Below are positions 31,631 through 41,729 of a stretch of DNA of 64,000 nt, one piece after another. A program made the translations under genes and the position numbers. The stretch comes from Galdieria partita (lineage: Eukaryota; Rhodophyta; Bangiophyceae; Galdieriales; Galdieriaceae): positions 186,001 through 250,000 of the forward strand of contig BQMJ01000007.1 of assembly GCA_025991245.1 (NCBI GenBank), given 5' to 3'. The notes beneath the pieces are model-generated. The model saw only the letters and a program-made list of their open reading frames with translations. It did no database searches and was not told the DNA's origin. Numbering within the stretch: the stretch's first letter is position 1; each line of letters opens with the position of its first letter.

Positions 31631-32725
31631 ATGTCTGGCGAATATGAAACGAACCAGTTGACTTACGACGGTCGTATGACAAATGCATCTTTGCCAAACT
31701 GTACGTGTCTTTCAGAAGACTGTTGCTTCGAAGATGGACAGCCTACAGGATTCTGTGGTCGAAAACACCTGTTCCAGAGTGAAGAAGCTTTAGTTACTTG
31801 CGTATCCAACTACATCAATCAAAGAGTCACTGCCAATAGTCATGTGAGTATCGTTGAAGCTTAAAGTTATCTATTAACTCTTTGACAGGATGCCCAGTTG
31901 GAAAAGTTGTCAACCATTTTTCACGCAGTTAGGCCACCCTCGATATCCGTATTGGATTATTTGCTGCGCATATTCAAATATGCGTTCTGTTCACGTTCTT
32001 GTTTTGTTACAGCTATCGTTTATTTGGAAAGAGTTGCAGCTAGAGAACGTTCCTATCAGCTAACATGTTTAAACGTCCATCGTTTGCTTATCACTAGTTT
32101 GATGCTTGCAGCCAAGTATTTGGATGACATTTATTACAATAATGCATACTATGCCAAAGTAGGTGGTGTATCACTGGGTGAAATGAACTTGTTGGAGTTG
32201 GAATTCTTGGAAGCGTTAAACTTCTCATTGGCAGTAGATAAGAAGGAATACTTCCTAGTAGAGAATATGTTGATTTCAGAAGCTTGGGCCTGTAACAGTG
32301 CTTCGCATGTATTAGCGGTGAATAACTTTGTGCCTTGTTCTCCTTCATCATTTTTTAGCAACTCTGGAGGTTCTCGTTGCGGCTCCACAAATAATACGAA
32401 ACATGGTTCAACCCAATTGAAAGGTACATTGAAGTATCCTTTTGAACTTATTTGGAGACCGATATCTAATCCTGTAGAATACAATTTGATTTATAATGGA
32501 AGATACTATATTTCTCAAAAGCCTCCACCAGGCTTTGAGAGAGTTTATCCCAACATGTATTCAGGTAATGTTGGTTATCCCATGTTAGATGATAGATCTA
32601 GTCGTCATGAGTTGTCTGCTGCTATAGAATGGTATCCAAATGGAGTTTCACCGGTGACACCCGAATGTGTGCAAGTGGGTCCTCCACAAATGTTTCAACG
32701 ACCCTGTGCAAGAAGAAGATTTTAG
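31631..32725 (+). CDS. P/U-type (PHO80-like) cyclin, 2 exons
   Basis: Exons 31631..31843 and 31889..32725, intron 45 nt (the shortest I found), 349 aa. The cyclin box is of the PHO80/Pcl (plant CYCP/U) type: SISVLDYLLRIFKYAFCSRSC, FVTAIVYLERVAARE, LNVHRLLITSLMLAAKYLDD, YYNNAYYAKVGGVSLGEMN, LLELEFLEALNFSL. Such cyclins partner Pho85-like CDKs (CDKA or CDK5-like) and often link phosphate or nutrient status to the cell cycle. The N-terminal ~70 residues are Cys-rich (CTCLSEDCCFEDG). The C-terminal ~150 residues, with repeated Pro/Gly/Tyr, are not conserved. The partner kinase is not in the window. Confidence 0.85.
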
Positions 32726-32829
32726 ATTCCATATAGCTTTAGTATCATTTTATCGTTTGCATGTGTAATTTTTTGTTTTGACTGTTTGAAAGCACTGGCT
32801 TTTTATCAAGTTTGAGTTTCCACATCTTG

Positions 32830-34312
32830 CTATGATGTCATCTTGTTCCATGTCACCCATTGTTCTTCTTTAGGCACCCAACACGGTATGCCCAACTCTT
32901 CTTGCACAACTCGAGCAAGATAATCCATTTTTTCTCCTTCACCGTGGACAAGCACAATACAACTTGGTTTCCAATGAGAAAAGAACAGCAACAAGTCTCT
33001 TGTATCTGCATGAAAACCAAAATGCAAATTCATCGTCTGTTTGAAAAGCAATATATTCAATTCACACCAAACACTACTTGTTCATCACTTACCTTGCAAC
33101 GAATCATACCCATCGATTCATTTCCTTCCCAGTCATGATCATCTTCCACATGAAACTCATCCCCTTTTTCTATCATTCCGGACGACATACAAAAATGAGG
33201 AATGATCAACAAATTCTTCTCATCTGTCGCAATCCGACGAAACACTTGCAACGACAAACCTCTTGCTAACGTTCCTGGAGTCGTCAATGCTACCCATGGT
33301 GTATCCCATTGTTGAACAGCGTCGAGCAACTGTTCAGGGTGAACCACTTGAATTCGCTTCCACCACGTAGGAGGACTCTTACTCATCACATCCTCCATAC
33401 GGGTCCAATGATGAGCATATTTGGAATAGATTTGCAACACTTGATGGGCACTTTTCGTGGAAAAAAGGATAGGAAAAGATAAACGAAATCGTTGCCAATA
33501 CATTTCTAAAACATCGACAATCAGCATTCCACAAAAGTTGCTTCTAGTTTCTACTTGCCCAACAGCGACAACAACTCTTGTGCTCTACCAATAGCAAATA
33601 CAGGGCAAAGTACTTTACCTCCATCCAACAGACAATCCAACACACTTTGAAAAAACTCTACTTCCTTGTTCAATCTTCCATCCTTCAAACTGGTCGCATA
33701 TGTTGCCTCACTTAGGATAACGTCAGGTGGGTATGGTATATCCACTCGTGCTCCAGACAAATGAAAAGTACAACAGCTCGTAAAGTCACCCGTATACAAT
33801 ATTCGATAACTGTCCACAGAAATGTAAAACATAAGAGCACCCAACACATGTCCGGCAATCATACTATACACTTGAACATTGTTACCCACTCCAATAGTCT
33901 TTTCAGGTTCTACAATATCTACTTTTGCCAAGCAACTTGATATTTCACGGTGTGTATAAGACCCAACACGACGGGTCGAATCACTTCCTTCATCACCCCA
34001 CGCACCCATACAGTCTTCCAATACGAAATAGGAAAGTTCTCTAGTAGGTGCTGACATATAAATAGGACCATCGTAACCCCACTTCTCAGTTAAAATAGGC
34101 AGAGCTCCTACATGATCAGCATGGCAATGTGTGATAAAGACTGCTTTTAAAGGGCCATACGAAAAAGCTAAACCAAAGTTGGGGTACCTTTGATCATCGT
34201 GATAGGAAGGATCTAGTCCACAGTCTAACATTATCAAACCTTCCAATGTTTTTAATACAAAACAACTCTTTCCAACTTGGCGACAAGCACCAAGCGCTAA
34301 CAACTCCATCAT
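32830..34312 (-). CDS. INTS11: INTS11/CPSF73-II-like metallo-beta-lactamase/beta-CASP nuclease, 3 exons
   Basis: Exons 34312..33559, 33505..33093, 33036..32830, introns 53 and 56 nt, 457 aa. The catalytic site is complete: HCHADH (HxHxDH), LGALMFYI after AGHV, YTGDF, SEATYATS, and the beta-CASP ligands FHADTRD and LVHGEGEKM. Order and wording (DDQRYPNFGL, YDGPIYMSAPTR, GGKVLCPVFAIGRAQELLSLLE) match INTS11 best. INTS11 is the endonuclease of Integrator, which trims snRNAs and terminates paused RNA polymerase II. The protein stops after the last beta-CASP motif, about 140 residues short of human INTS11, so the C-terminal domain that binds INTS9 is absent. Intron 1 (33506..33558) starts with GC (G|GCAAGT). 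The conserved LLEMYW junction fixes it there. The ATG lies 6 bp after the stop of the upstream VCCN1-like gene. Confidence 0.85.
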
Positions 34313-34318
34313 CGATCA

Positions 34319-35407
34319 TCACTTTTCATACACACTCAAATGGCTCAAATAATCAATGTCGGCAAGTAAGGAGGATATCATGGACTTGATGGGAAGTTTC
34401 TCAACTCCCTCTAAAAAGGGATCTTCTATGACGTGACCAATCTCTTCAATCCCAAACAGCGACCAACATACAAAGGCAGTGACTGGAACGGTTAGAAACT
34501 TGAGATGCGATACAATAAGCAATGGAAAAGTAAAACACCACAACGAAAGGAATCGACTGGTGTGTCTTGAATATCCCAGTGGAACGGGAGTAGTGATGAT
34601 ACGTTCACAACCAGACAAAACTTCCATTAGACTACTCAGTTGCCATTCCATTTTTGCACGCTGTACAACACAATAGGATATATCCGCATTTTTAAAGACA
34701 GCTTTGACTTGCATCGATAATTGAAATAAAACAAAAAGGGGAGGATTCGGAGAATGTACAATCTCGTCAGCAAAGATATCTACAGTGTGAGATGATTCGC
34801 TATATTCAGGATTCGAACGAATGATTTTTCTAAACGAAGCGACATCCGTCGTACCTTGAACATGTTGTAGAAAGCCAACTAGAAAAAGTTTCAATAGCAT
34901 GATAAGACGATTCTTGATCACCTGATACTTTTCTTCATCGAAATAGGAATGAATACAACGAGTCATCTCTCGAGACTGGACAGCTAGAACACCTACTAAT
35001 TTACGTGCTTCCCAAAAACGATCATAGGCTGAGTTTGTTCGAAAAACCAACAGTAATCCCATGGCACTTCCAAGGAGAGTATGAGGTATAGGACTGAACG
35101 GAGGAATCTTAAAAAAATGATCAAATAATGAAACTATAAAAGAAACACAACTCGTCCAAAATAAATGACTCTGAATACGACTTAGAATGACGGATTTTGG
35201 TAGAGAAAGCAAGCAACGACTCCAATCAGAAGAACTATAGCGTTCCGCTCGCTTTAGACTGCAATACAAATTCCACTTGCGATGCGGACGGAACAGTCGG
35301 AAACTTCTAAATAAAATAGATGCTGGTATGCAATAACCAATCCTACTAGGGAGAGCAAAACTTATACTGCTATGGCCACTGTGGTTGCAATAACACCCTA
35401 CAAACAT
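34319..35407 (-). CDS. VCCN1: Bestrophin-like chloride channel (VCCN1/UPF0187), plastid
   Basis: A single exon of 362 aa. The bestrophin-like (UPF0187) core is plain: LLGSAMGLLLVFRTNSAYDRFWEARKLVG, which matches the LLVFRTNSAYDRWWEGRK signature, followed by SREMTRCIHSYF and the terminal WSLFGIEEIGHVIEDPF (family E(D)IxxxIExPF). Four hydrophobic segments are visible. In plants VCCN1 is a thylakoid anion channel that tunes the proton motive force in light. The first ~75 residues (MFVGCYCNHSGHSSISFALPS) are Ser/Arg-rich without acidic residues, as in a plastid transit peptide. The plastid location is therefore likely but inferred. Its TGA is followed 6 bp later by the ATG of the INTS11 gene. Confidence 0.85.
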   Translation of the reverse strand: MFVGCYCNHSGHSSISFALPSRIGYCIPASILFRSFRLFRPHRKWNLYCSLKRAERYSSSDWSRCLLSLPKSVILSRIQSHLFWTSCVSFIVSLFDHFFKIPPFSPIPHTLLGSAMGLLLVFRTNSAYDRFWEARKLVGVLAVQSREMTRCIHSYFDEEKYQVIKNRLIMLLKLFLVGFLQHVQGTTDVASFRKIIRSNPEYSESSHTVDIFADEIVHSPNPPLFVLFQLSMQVKAVFKNADISYCVVQRAKMEWQLSSLMEVLSGCERIITTPVPLGYSRHTSRFLSLWCFTFPLLIVSHLKFLTVPVTAFVCWSLFGIEEIGHVIEDPFLEGVEKLPIKSMISSLLADIDYLSHLSVYEK

Positions 35408-37182
35408 TTGTGAAAATCAAGTTGTCCTACAACTTGAAAATCCAACACCATTGGGGAGATTGGAAGTTAAAATAGCGAAAGGGCCTCGAAGATTCTCTCG
35501 AGTTGCGGGAAACAGGGTGTATTTAACAGATGTGAAATTAAAAGTAACTATTCTGAAATAGTTTGGTACCGTATACTTCAAGAGTATGTCTGCCACCATT
35601 GAGTTAAAATAGGAAGCTTGATTCGTCAACAACAAGAAGTGACAGTATTGCAACTGCAGCAAATAGATGCTGAAATAAAGAAAATACAAATATCAGGTAT
35701 AACTTACTGGGCTTCAAAGATAAGCTCAAACAAAACAAAAGTTTATAAACACAGAGCACAGGAATTCCTGAAAATTGATCCTTGAAAATGACCTGATAAG
35801 CTCACACTCCTGTAAAAAGACTGAATGACAGAAAGGAGACAGTTAGCAACTCTAGGTATATCATCCACAATACTTTGTTAAAATGTAATCGCGAAAGGAC
35901 GATTCAGTTAATACCGTAAACCAAAAGGAGCCCTATTGAAACATTCGGTGCGTCAACACGAAATTTGCAAGATTTTTTAAAACCGGATCACAGAAAGAGA
36001 GAAGAACCTGAGGGCGACAAATCTAAAAGCTTTAAGAAATTATGCCCTTGTAATTCCTTAGATTTCCTGAAAACGGATAGCCGTTTACGCATGCTATTTA
36101 ATTCAAGCAGGAGAAAAATTAAATTTTAAATGTTTCACCTAGAAAGAATTTTAAACTTTAGGAAGGATTAACTTATTCTTTTTTGATAAAAAAATTCAAA
36201 TTAACCAAATAGTATGGTTTAACTAGCCCTTGAGAAGTTATTTTAAAATTAATTTTCAATTCTTGAAAAATTGTATCTTTTTAATGCTTGCATTGTACAG
36301 AGAAAGCAACATATGCTAAAATTTGTAGATAAATAAACCTTCTTTTAGTTGAAATTTCATTCCTCGTCACATAATTTTAGTCATTTCTAACGTAAAAAGT
36401 TGCCGGGTTTAATTTAAGAATGCAAAATTTCAGACAATTGAATCCTCTAGTTAAAGTGCTGTTCATTTTCTTTCACCTAATAACATCTGTGAAATGTAGA
36501 ACCCGTCTGTATATGTGTAACCAACTATATTTGCATGTGCCAAATAACCATAGTTCAGTAGAGATAGTTTCGTCGTCTTCGGTTGGTTTGTGTCAGAACT
36601 TTTAAAGACGACTGCGTCGTTATAGAAGGCGTAGAAGCAAATTAAATGTTCTCGAAGCAGACAAAAACACTTCGGGATTTAAGATATCAGTGACTTTCTA
36701 ATTCTATTTTAAGAGATTAATTATCTACTTGTGTGCAGAAGGTATCATCCTATTTCTTTTCTATTTTTGAAAATTTCGCCTATTTAGAAAATGGTCAATG
36801 TCTTTCTTATCGTAGTTTGGCCAACAGATGGTGAATATGCGACTGGGCTTTGCGTCCAAGATCTCGCGCATTGCATTTTTCTCCAAACCGGTCTGGGGGA
36901 TTTTTTTTCTACTGGAAGAATCGATCCACAAACTTCTTGTCAAGGAAAAATGACCCGGGCTGCTAGGAGCAACGACATTTTTCTATTCTCTTTTTCCGCC
37001 TCCTCCTTACTAGTCATTTTTATATTATTCACTGGGACATGAAGAGTGGTACATGGTCTTGACACATTTGAGTGCCCAATCTATGAAAAATATATCTTAA
37101 AAACTATTGATTTTATCTTGCACCATTCTATTGTTTTACCGGACGTCATTTGTGTGTTGTTTCTGTGACATTCCTAGTTGAA
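35408..37182. other. Gene-poor, AT-rich region of 1.8 kb
   Basis: The longest stretch in the window without a recognisable gene. The few short frames (such as 36420..36605 plus and 35417..35689 minus) are not conserved-looking and are probably chance. I find no tRNA B-box pattern, tandem repeat or element-like ends. Near 36571-36612 an 8-bp inverted repeat (GTCGTCTT / AAGACGAC) flanks about 27 bases. Contents are otherwise unexplained: a decayed gene, a noncoding RNA or an extended promoter are all possible. Confidence 0.5.
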
Positions 37183-38289
37183 ATGCAGTCCAAAAGATTG
37201 TACTCTCCTAGCAACGAACTTCACGAGGAAGACAAAAACCCTTTTCTTTTTGAACCCTTTCTACATGACTATGACTTGGATAATTTTCATGGTTTAACTT
37301 TTACACAAGAAGAATATCCAACGGATAACCGAGAAACGTTACGACAACCGTCCATGAAGAAACGAGAGTCGAGTTTTTTCCAACAACCAAATGAAACGAC
37401 ATCTAGCATCCACTCTTCTCTCTACTTTGATTCGATGATAGGAACCACTAACTTCCAGTGCTATGATATAGAAAGTGGTCAAATAGATTGGCGTACAAAT
37501 AGTATACTTGGACCAGAAGAAGGATGGTCACCCTATGACCAAGGACTCGTAGATACTAGCCTTCTTCCGTGTACAGGAAACGATATCTTTAGAGAATGTC
37601 CCCATATGGAAAAAGCAGAAGAGGATCCAGGTGGAAAAACTTCGGAAAGTGAGCCGAGTTGGGATTCTTTAGAGACCAAGACGACTCCTGAGAAACAACG
37701 AAAGTCAAGCGAGGCAAGACAAGGAATAGGAGGAGTAGAACAATCCAGCAGTGATGGGGGGAACCAACAATACCCGGCCTTTCCATCGGGTAGACTTGAT
37801 GTTATGGAAAAGCGTGCATGCCAAGATTCGAATTTTCCACAGCGTGCCATAAGACCGAGCCCTTTGACGATCAGTAGTACTATTAGTGCTCCTGGACAAG
37901 GTGTAGAAGATAAGTTGGTGGAACATGGAACGGTTACTTTACCATCCTCGTCGTCCAGAGACTATTCATTTCAATCTTGGGTTTTATCTCCTCGACACAA
38001 ACAACATACTTTGTCTGGTAGTCCGGTACGCATCAGTCCGACTACTCTTCCTTCGGTCACTCCTCGGGATGAAACGGATATGCTGTTGCCTAACGAGTCT
38101 TCCAGCTTGGAAGGTTATTGTCCTTGTTGTGGCAATGTGATGGAAAATTTTCAGCATGATCAACGACTGAAAAGATTAGAAGTTGAATATCAAAACTTAT
38201 TTTGTAAAGTATCTAAACTACAAAACAGTTTATTATCTATTTTGAAGAAAACTTCATTGCCCAGTGAAACTCCTATAAAGCCTGATTAA
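37183..38289 (+). CDS. Uncharacterised Ser/Pro-rich protein with a C-terminal CPCCG-coiled-coil module
   Basis: 368 aa from ATG 37183. The frame is open slightly further upstream but has no earlier ATG. Most of the chain is Ser/Thr/Pro/Gln-rich, apparently disordered, with several SP/TP sites (LSPRHKQ, SPVRISPTT, SVTPRDE) suited to proline-directed kinases. The C-terminal ~70 residues differ: GYCPCCGNVMENFQHDQR, then a heptad-like stretch RLEVEYQNLFCKVSKLQNSLLSIL. A short zinc-binding knuckle followed by a leucine-zipper-like dimerisation helix would fit, but only one Cys pair is seen. No family is recognised, and a regulatory role is inference only. It converges on NAD kinase, whose end lies 47 bp away. 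Confidence 0.6.
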   Translation: MQSKRLYSPSNELHEEDKNPFLFEPFLHDYDLDNFHGLTFTQEEYPTDNRETLRQPSMKKRESSFFQQPNETTSSIHSSLYFDSMIGTTNFQCYDIESGQIDWRTNSILGPEEGWSPYDQGLVDTSLLPCTGNDIFRECPHMEKAEEDPGGKTSESEPSWDSLETKTTPEKQRKSSEARQGIGGVEQSSSDGGNQQYPAFPSGRLDVMEKRACQDSNFPQRAIRPSPLTISSTISAPGQGVEDKLVEHGTVTLPSSSSRDYSFQSWVLSPRHKQHTLSGSPVRISPTTLPSVTPRDETDMLLPNESSSLEGYCPCCGNVMENFQHDQRLKRLEVEYQNLFCKVSKLQNSLLSILKKTSLPSETPIKPD

Positions 38290-38336
38290 GTTTATATTCC
38301 CTTTCTCTACACAACAAGTTGAAAATCCATCACAAC

Positions 38337-39814
38337 TCACGTAGGAGTACGAAATGCATTTTTACATTGATCTCCATCACCATCTTCGATATGCTTTCCA
38401 GTTTCCTCTTCATTCGTCAGTGAAAGTTGTGTGATATCTCCCCAAAGACTTTCTGTTGAAGTAACACTCAAACCCTTTCTTCGGGGAGATGCCTTGCGAT
38501 CCAAACTACAATCAAAAGGCCTTTGCTCTTGTCTATCATTCCAATGAAGGCAACGAGTAACAGCTGAAAACCAATCTCTGGTTTGATTCACTTTACAAAA
38601 AGTAGTAACTGGCCATTTGCTCACTCTTACACAAACCGAGTCACCTTTAAACAATTCCATTCTTTTTCGACCGTCAAAACTTATCCACGCATCTCCTCTC
38701 GCTCCATATGGAACTTTTATTCTCAAAGTGACATAATCTGGAAAGATGACTGGCCTAAAGGATAAAGAATGAGGACAAATAGGAGTAAATAATATACCAG
38801 GTACTGCTGGATGAACCATAGAACCTCCAGAAGATAAAGAATAAGCAGTCGACCCAGTTGGAGTTGCAATAATAATTCCATCGGCTTGAATTCGAGTAAC
38901 TGGATGTTCATCACAATAACATAATAGATTGGAAAGAAACGGCGCAGGACCACGATCGATAACTACGTCATTTAACACGTGAAGTTGAGCAACTTTTTTA
39001 TATTTCGAGTCGGAAGAATTGTTTGCTTCACAAATTCCACAACCTTCTTGAACTTTACCATTTTGAACATCTTCTTCATCAGACGATTGAAAATATTCTT
39101 GAGAGTCTTCCGTCTCTTTGGCATGAAATTGTGTAACTCTGTGTACTGCACATTGGAGACGCATTCGTAACGTTACTTGATTTCTCTCACCACGAAGTAT
39201 GTGATGTACTTCTTGTTTGAATATTTCAAAATCAAAAGGTGTGAGGAATCCCAATGAGCCCAAGTTGAAAGACATAACTGGCGGAACTGCTCTGGGAAAT
39301 AGTGCAGAACAAACGTGTAAAATCAGTCCATCGCCACCCAAACAGATGACAAAGTCCACTTCTCGTTCTAAACTGGTCAAGTCCTCACCCACCGGTTTTG
39401 CTGGTAGTTGAGGACACTTTTTAGCAACTTCATTTTCCACAATTACTTGCAATTCTTCAGCTTTCACTAACCACCATACTAATTGCTGAAGTGCTATTTC
39501 TGCTTGTCGAGAGCCTCTAGAACGAACGACCAATACCGTTTTAGGAGGTCTCTCCCATACCACAGATGTACATCTTCTCGTTATTGGACCTACAACAGAG
39601 TTTGATATTTATGATGCTTCAACTATCAAGTTCCTTTACCTCCTTTGATTCCTTCTAAACCCACACTTTCACTTTCTACTTTGCCTGTTCTGGATACACT
39701 AATCACTCGAAGACCTGCTCTATTACTCTCCAAAGGTCCAGGGTCTGATAAACTAACGTGAATATGGGAAGACTTGGTTTCACATGAAGCATCATGGACT
39801 GGAGTTTCTTTCAT
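38337..39814 (-). CDS. NADK: NAD kinase (plant NADK-like), 2 exons
   Basis: Exons 39814..39640 and 39589..38337, intron 50 nt, 475 aa. The ATP-NAD kinase fold is plain: VWERPPKTVLVV, ICLGGDGLILHVCSALF (GGDG motif), PPVMSFNLGSLGFLTPFDFE, the NE/D segment LNDVVIDRGPAPFLSN, ADGIIIATPTGSTAYSLSSGGSMVHP and SLSFRPVIFPD. GGDGLILH and SFNLGSLGFLTPF resemble plant NADK (GGDGVILHAS), the enzyme supplying NADP to photosynthesis. The N-terminal ~60 residues of exon 1 are unique. An acidic insertion (EDSQEYFQSSDEED) and a Ser/Glu-rich C-terminal tail are extra. The start at 39814 faces the start of the next gene across 22 bp. Confidence 0.92.
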
Positions 39815-39836
39815 CCAAACTTGCGTCAACAATTCA

Positions 39837-41729
39837 ATGATGAAAAGTTTGTCCAACAACCGCAAGGATAGAAGACATAACGATATAGGCTATAGTGAAC
39901 ACTTGATCAACCATTCTTCACCTCCAATGGTGTCTGTTTCGTCTTCTTTGGAAGATAACCAAAAGGTTGATATCTCAAGTGACGAGGAGGATAGTAGTGA
40001 TAACTTGGAGTGTTTATCCTCCATCTATCCTTTTCAACAACAAGACAAAGAAAACAACCAAAACTCAAAGAGCGAAGAAGCATATTTTTGGTCCAAACTA
40101 AAAGAAAGTGGAAATATTCTAGAACAACTTTTGCAATTGCAACAATCCGCTGTTCATTCCACCCCCGTGGATGCAGAAGAGGAAACTCAAAGTAGCGCAT
40201 CCTATGAAGATAATAGTTATGACTTTGTTGAAGAAACCAAACCTTTTTTGATATCTTCAAGTCACTATGTTGTTGATGAATTTCAAGTAGAAGACTTTCA
40301 AGACCCCAACTGGGTCAAGTTGCTACGATTTCTTCATCCAAACGCTACATTTCCTGTAGGATGTATAAAGTTTGTGATTGACCACAATCTATTTTCGGGA
40401 TCTATGATTAGAGGTTGCTTTCAGTTAATTTGTTGTCCTTTGTGTAATCCTAATGTGGTCTCGGAGATTGATTGGTCCATGTTATGTCATTGTCTCTTGT
40501 ATTTATTTGATCGAAGAATATCGTTCACTGTTGAGGAGGAATCGCTGTCGAATATTACTTGGAAAAGTGTACCGGAATGGATTCCATCTTTTCAAGATTT
40601 TGAAAAGTTCATGTCACACATGGGAACGATCACTCAAACGAAAGAGACGATGGAATCAGCAAAAGAAAGATTCCAAAAGCCAACTTTCTCAATCTTATCC
40701 ATTTGGAAACGAGTATTAAGTTGCATGGCAGCTTGTATACCTGTCATAACTTGTTCTCCTGCTTTTGGAGGATATGGGAGATTGGAAGATATTGTGAAAG
40801 TTATACAAGTAATGACTCGTATCTTATTAGACCCTTTTGGTAAACATATAAGAGGACAAGCTTGTTGGGTATTGTATCGTTGTTGGATTGTATTGGGTGG
40901 AAGTTGCCAACAGTTGACTTGTCTAGTCAATGAATACTTTACGAGCGTTTTTTTGAAATATGCAACTTCGATAACCTTACAACTGCAACTATTGGAAAGT
41001 CTGGATTCGTCTCTTCAGCAATTATCCCAATATTTTGCGTACAAATTGTTCATTTTGTATACCAAGGGAGAAGAAAATCTATTCTACTCCTTATCTGAAA
41101 AGATTGAATATCAAGTTGGAAACTTTCTCCTGTCTTTTTTGAAAGAGAATTTGGTTTATGGCGCTGATGTACAACTTGTCAAAAATGGTCAAGTGAAAGC
41201 AGTGGGTCAGTTTCAACGGTTTGTTTATCCATTGATATTTGAAATGAAAGATGCCTCCTCCATCATTCATCGAGTGGATATGTTGTCTAGTGAATGGCAA
41301 TTTTGTGAAAATTCTTGGAGTGAACATGAAGCATCGCATTTTCATATGAGCCATGTGGAACCGCATTCTTTAGTGAAATACCATTTCAAGGAATCTTTTC
41401 AACCTTGCGAATTTGTCTGTTTGATGGAAGAACTTTGTCAACGAAACTGCGAGTCCATTTCAATCATCGTTCGATTCGCGTTGTTAGCGATTCAGCCTAG
41501 TTTATTGTTCCAAATGGAATCTCAGCAAAGAGAACGACTCTTATATGCTATTTCTACGTTGAAAAGTGCATCAACAGGTCTTATCAACTCTTGCAAAGTT
41601 GCCATTTATTTGGGTCATCTGCATATGATTGCCGAATGCCTTTGTCACAGTATTGAAACATCTCATTCAGGAGTCGTTCGAGAACAACAATTGACTCTAA
41701 GAAAATGGTTTCATGATGAAGATGCTTGA
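39837..41729 (+). CDS. Uncharacterised 630-residue helical protein
   Basis: A single open frame from ATG 39837 (MMKSLSNNRKDRRH); ATG 39840 is equally possible. The N-terminal ~110 residues are acidic and Ser-rich (DISSDEEDSSDNLE), like a nuclear, CK2-phosphorylated tail. From about residue 150 on the sequence is mainly hydrophobic and helical, with many Leu, Trp and Cys (GYGRLEDIVKVIQVMTRIL, HIRGQACWVLYRCWIVLGG). That suggests a HEAT/ARM-like alpha-solenoid without obvious repeats. I do not recognise the family. The general form, an acidic tail plus solenoid, is seen in genome-maintenance scaffolds, but I have no motif to support that. Its last 19 bases overlap the end of the converging gene. 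Confidence 0.6.
   Translation: MMKSLSNNRKDRRHNDIGYSEHLINHSSPPMVSVSSSLEDNQKVDISSDEEDSSDNLECLSSIYPFQQQDKENNQNSKSEEAYFWSKLKESGNILEQLLQLQQSAVHSTPVDAEEETQSSASYEDNSYDFVEETKPFLISSSHYVVDEFQVEDFQDPNWVKLLRFLHPNATFPVGCIKFVIDHNLFSGSMIRGCFQLICCPLCNPNVVSEIDWSMLCHCLLYLFDRRISFTVEEESLSNITWKSVPEWIPSFQDFEKFMSHMGTITQTKETMESAKERFQKPTFSILSIWKRVLSCMAACIPVITCSPAFGGYGRLEDIVKVIQVMTRILLDPFGKHIRGQACWVLYRCWIVLGGSCQQLTCLVNEYFTSVFLKYATSITLQLQLLESLDSSLQQLSQYFAYKLFILYTKGEENLFYSLSEKIEYQVGNFLLSFLKENLVYGADVQLVKNGQVKAVGQFQRFVYPLIFEMKDASSIIHRVDMLSSEWQFCENSWSEHEASHFHMSHVEPHSLVKYHFKESFQPCEFVCLMEELCQRNCESISIIVRFALLAIQPSLLFQMESQQRERLLYAISTLKSASTGLINSCKVAIYLGHLHMIAECLCHSIETSHSGVVREQQLTLRKWFHDEDA

Noticed and set aside
35417-35689. 90-codon minus-strand frame upstream of the VCCN1-like gene
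   Set aside because: No conserved features and no clear start; probably chance in AT-rich DNA.
36420-36605. 61-codon plus-strand frame in the gene-poor region
   Set aside because: Composition looks random; no family resemblance and no neighbouring exon found.
35408-37182. tRNA, rRNA, CRISPR or mobile-element content in the gene-poor region and other gaps
   Set aside because: I looked for tRNA B-box sequences, direct repeats with spacers, terminal repeats and transposase-like frames and saw none. A covariance-model search would be needed to exclude split or permuted tRNA genes.
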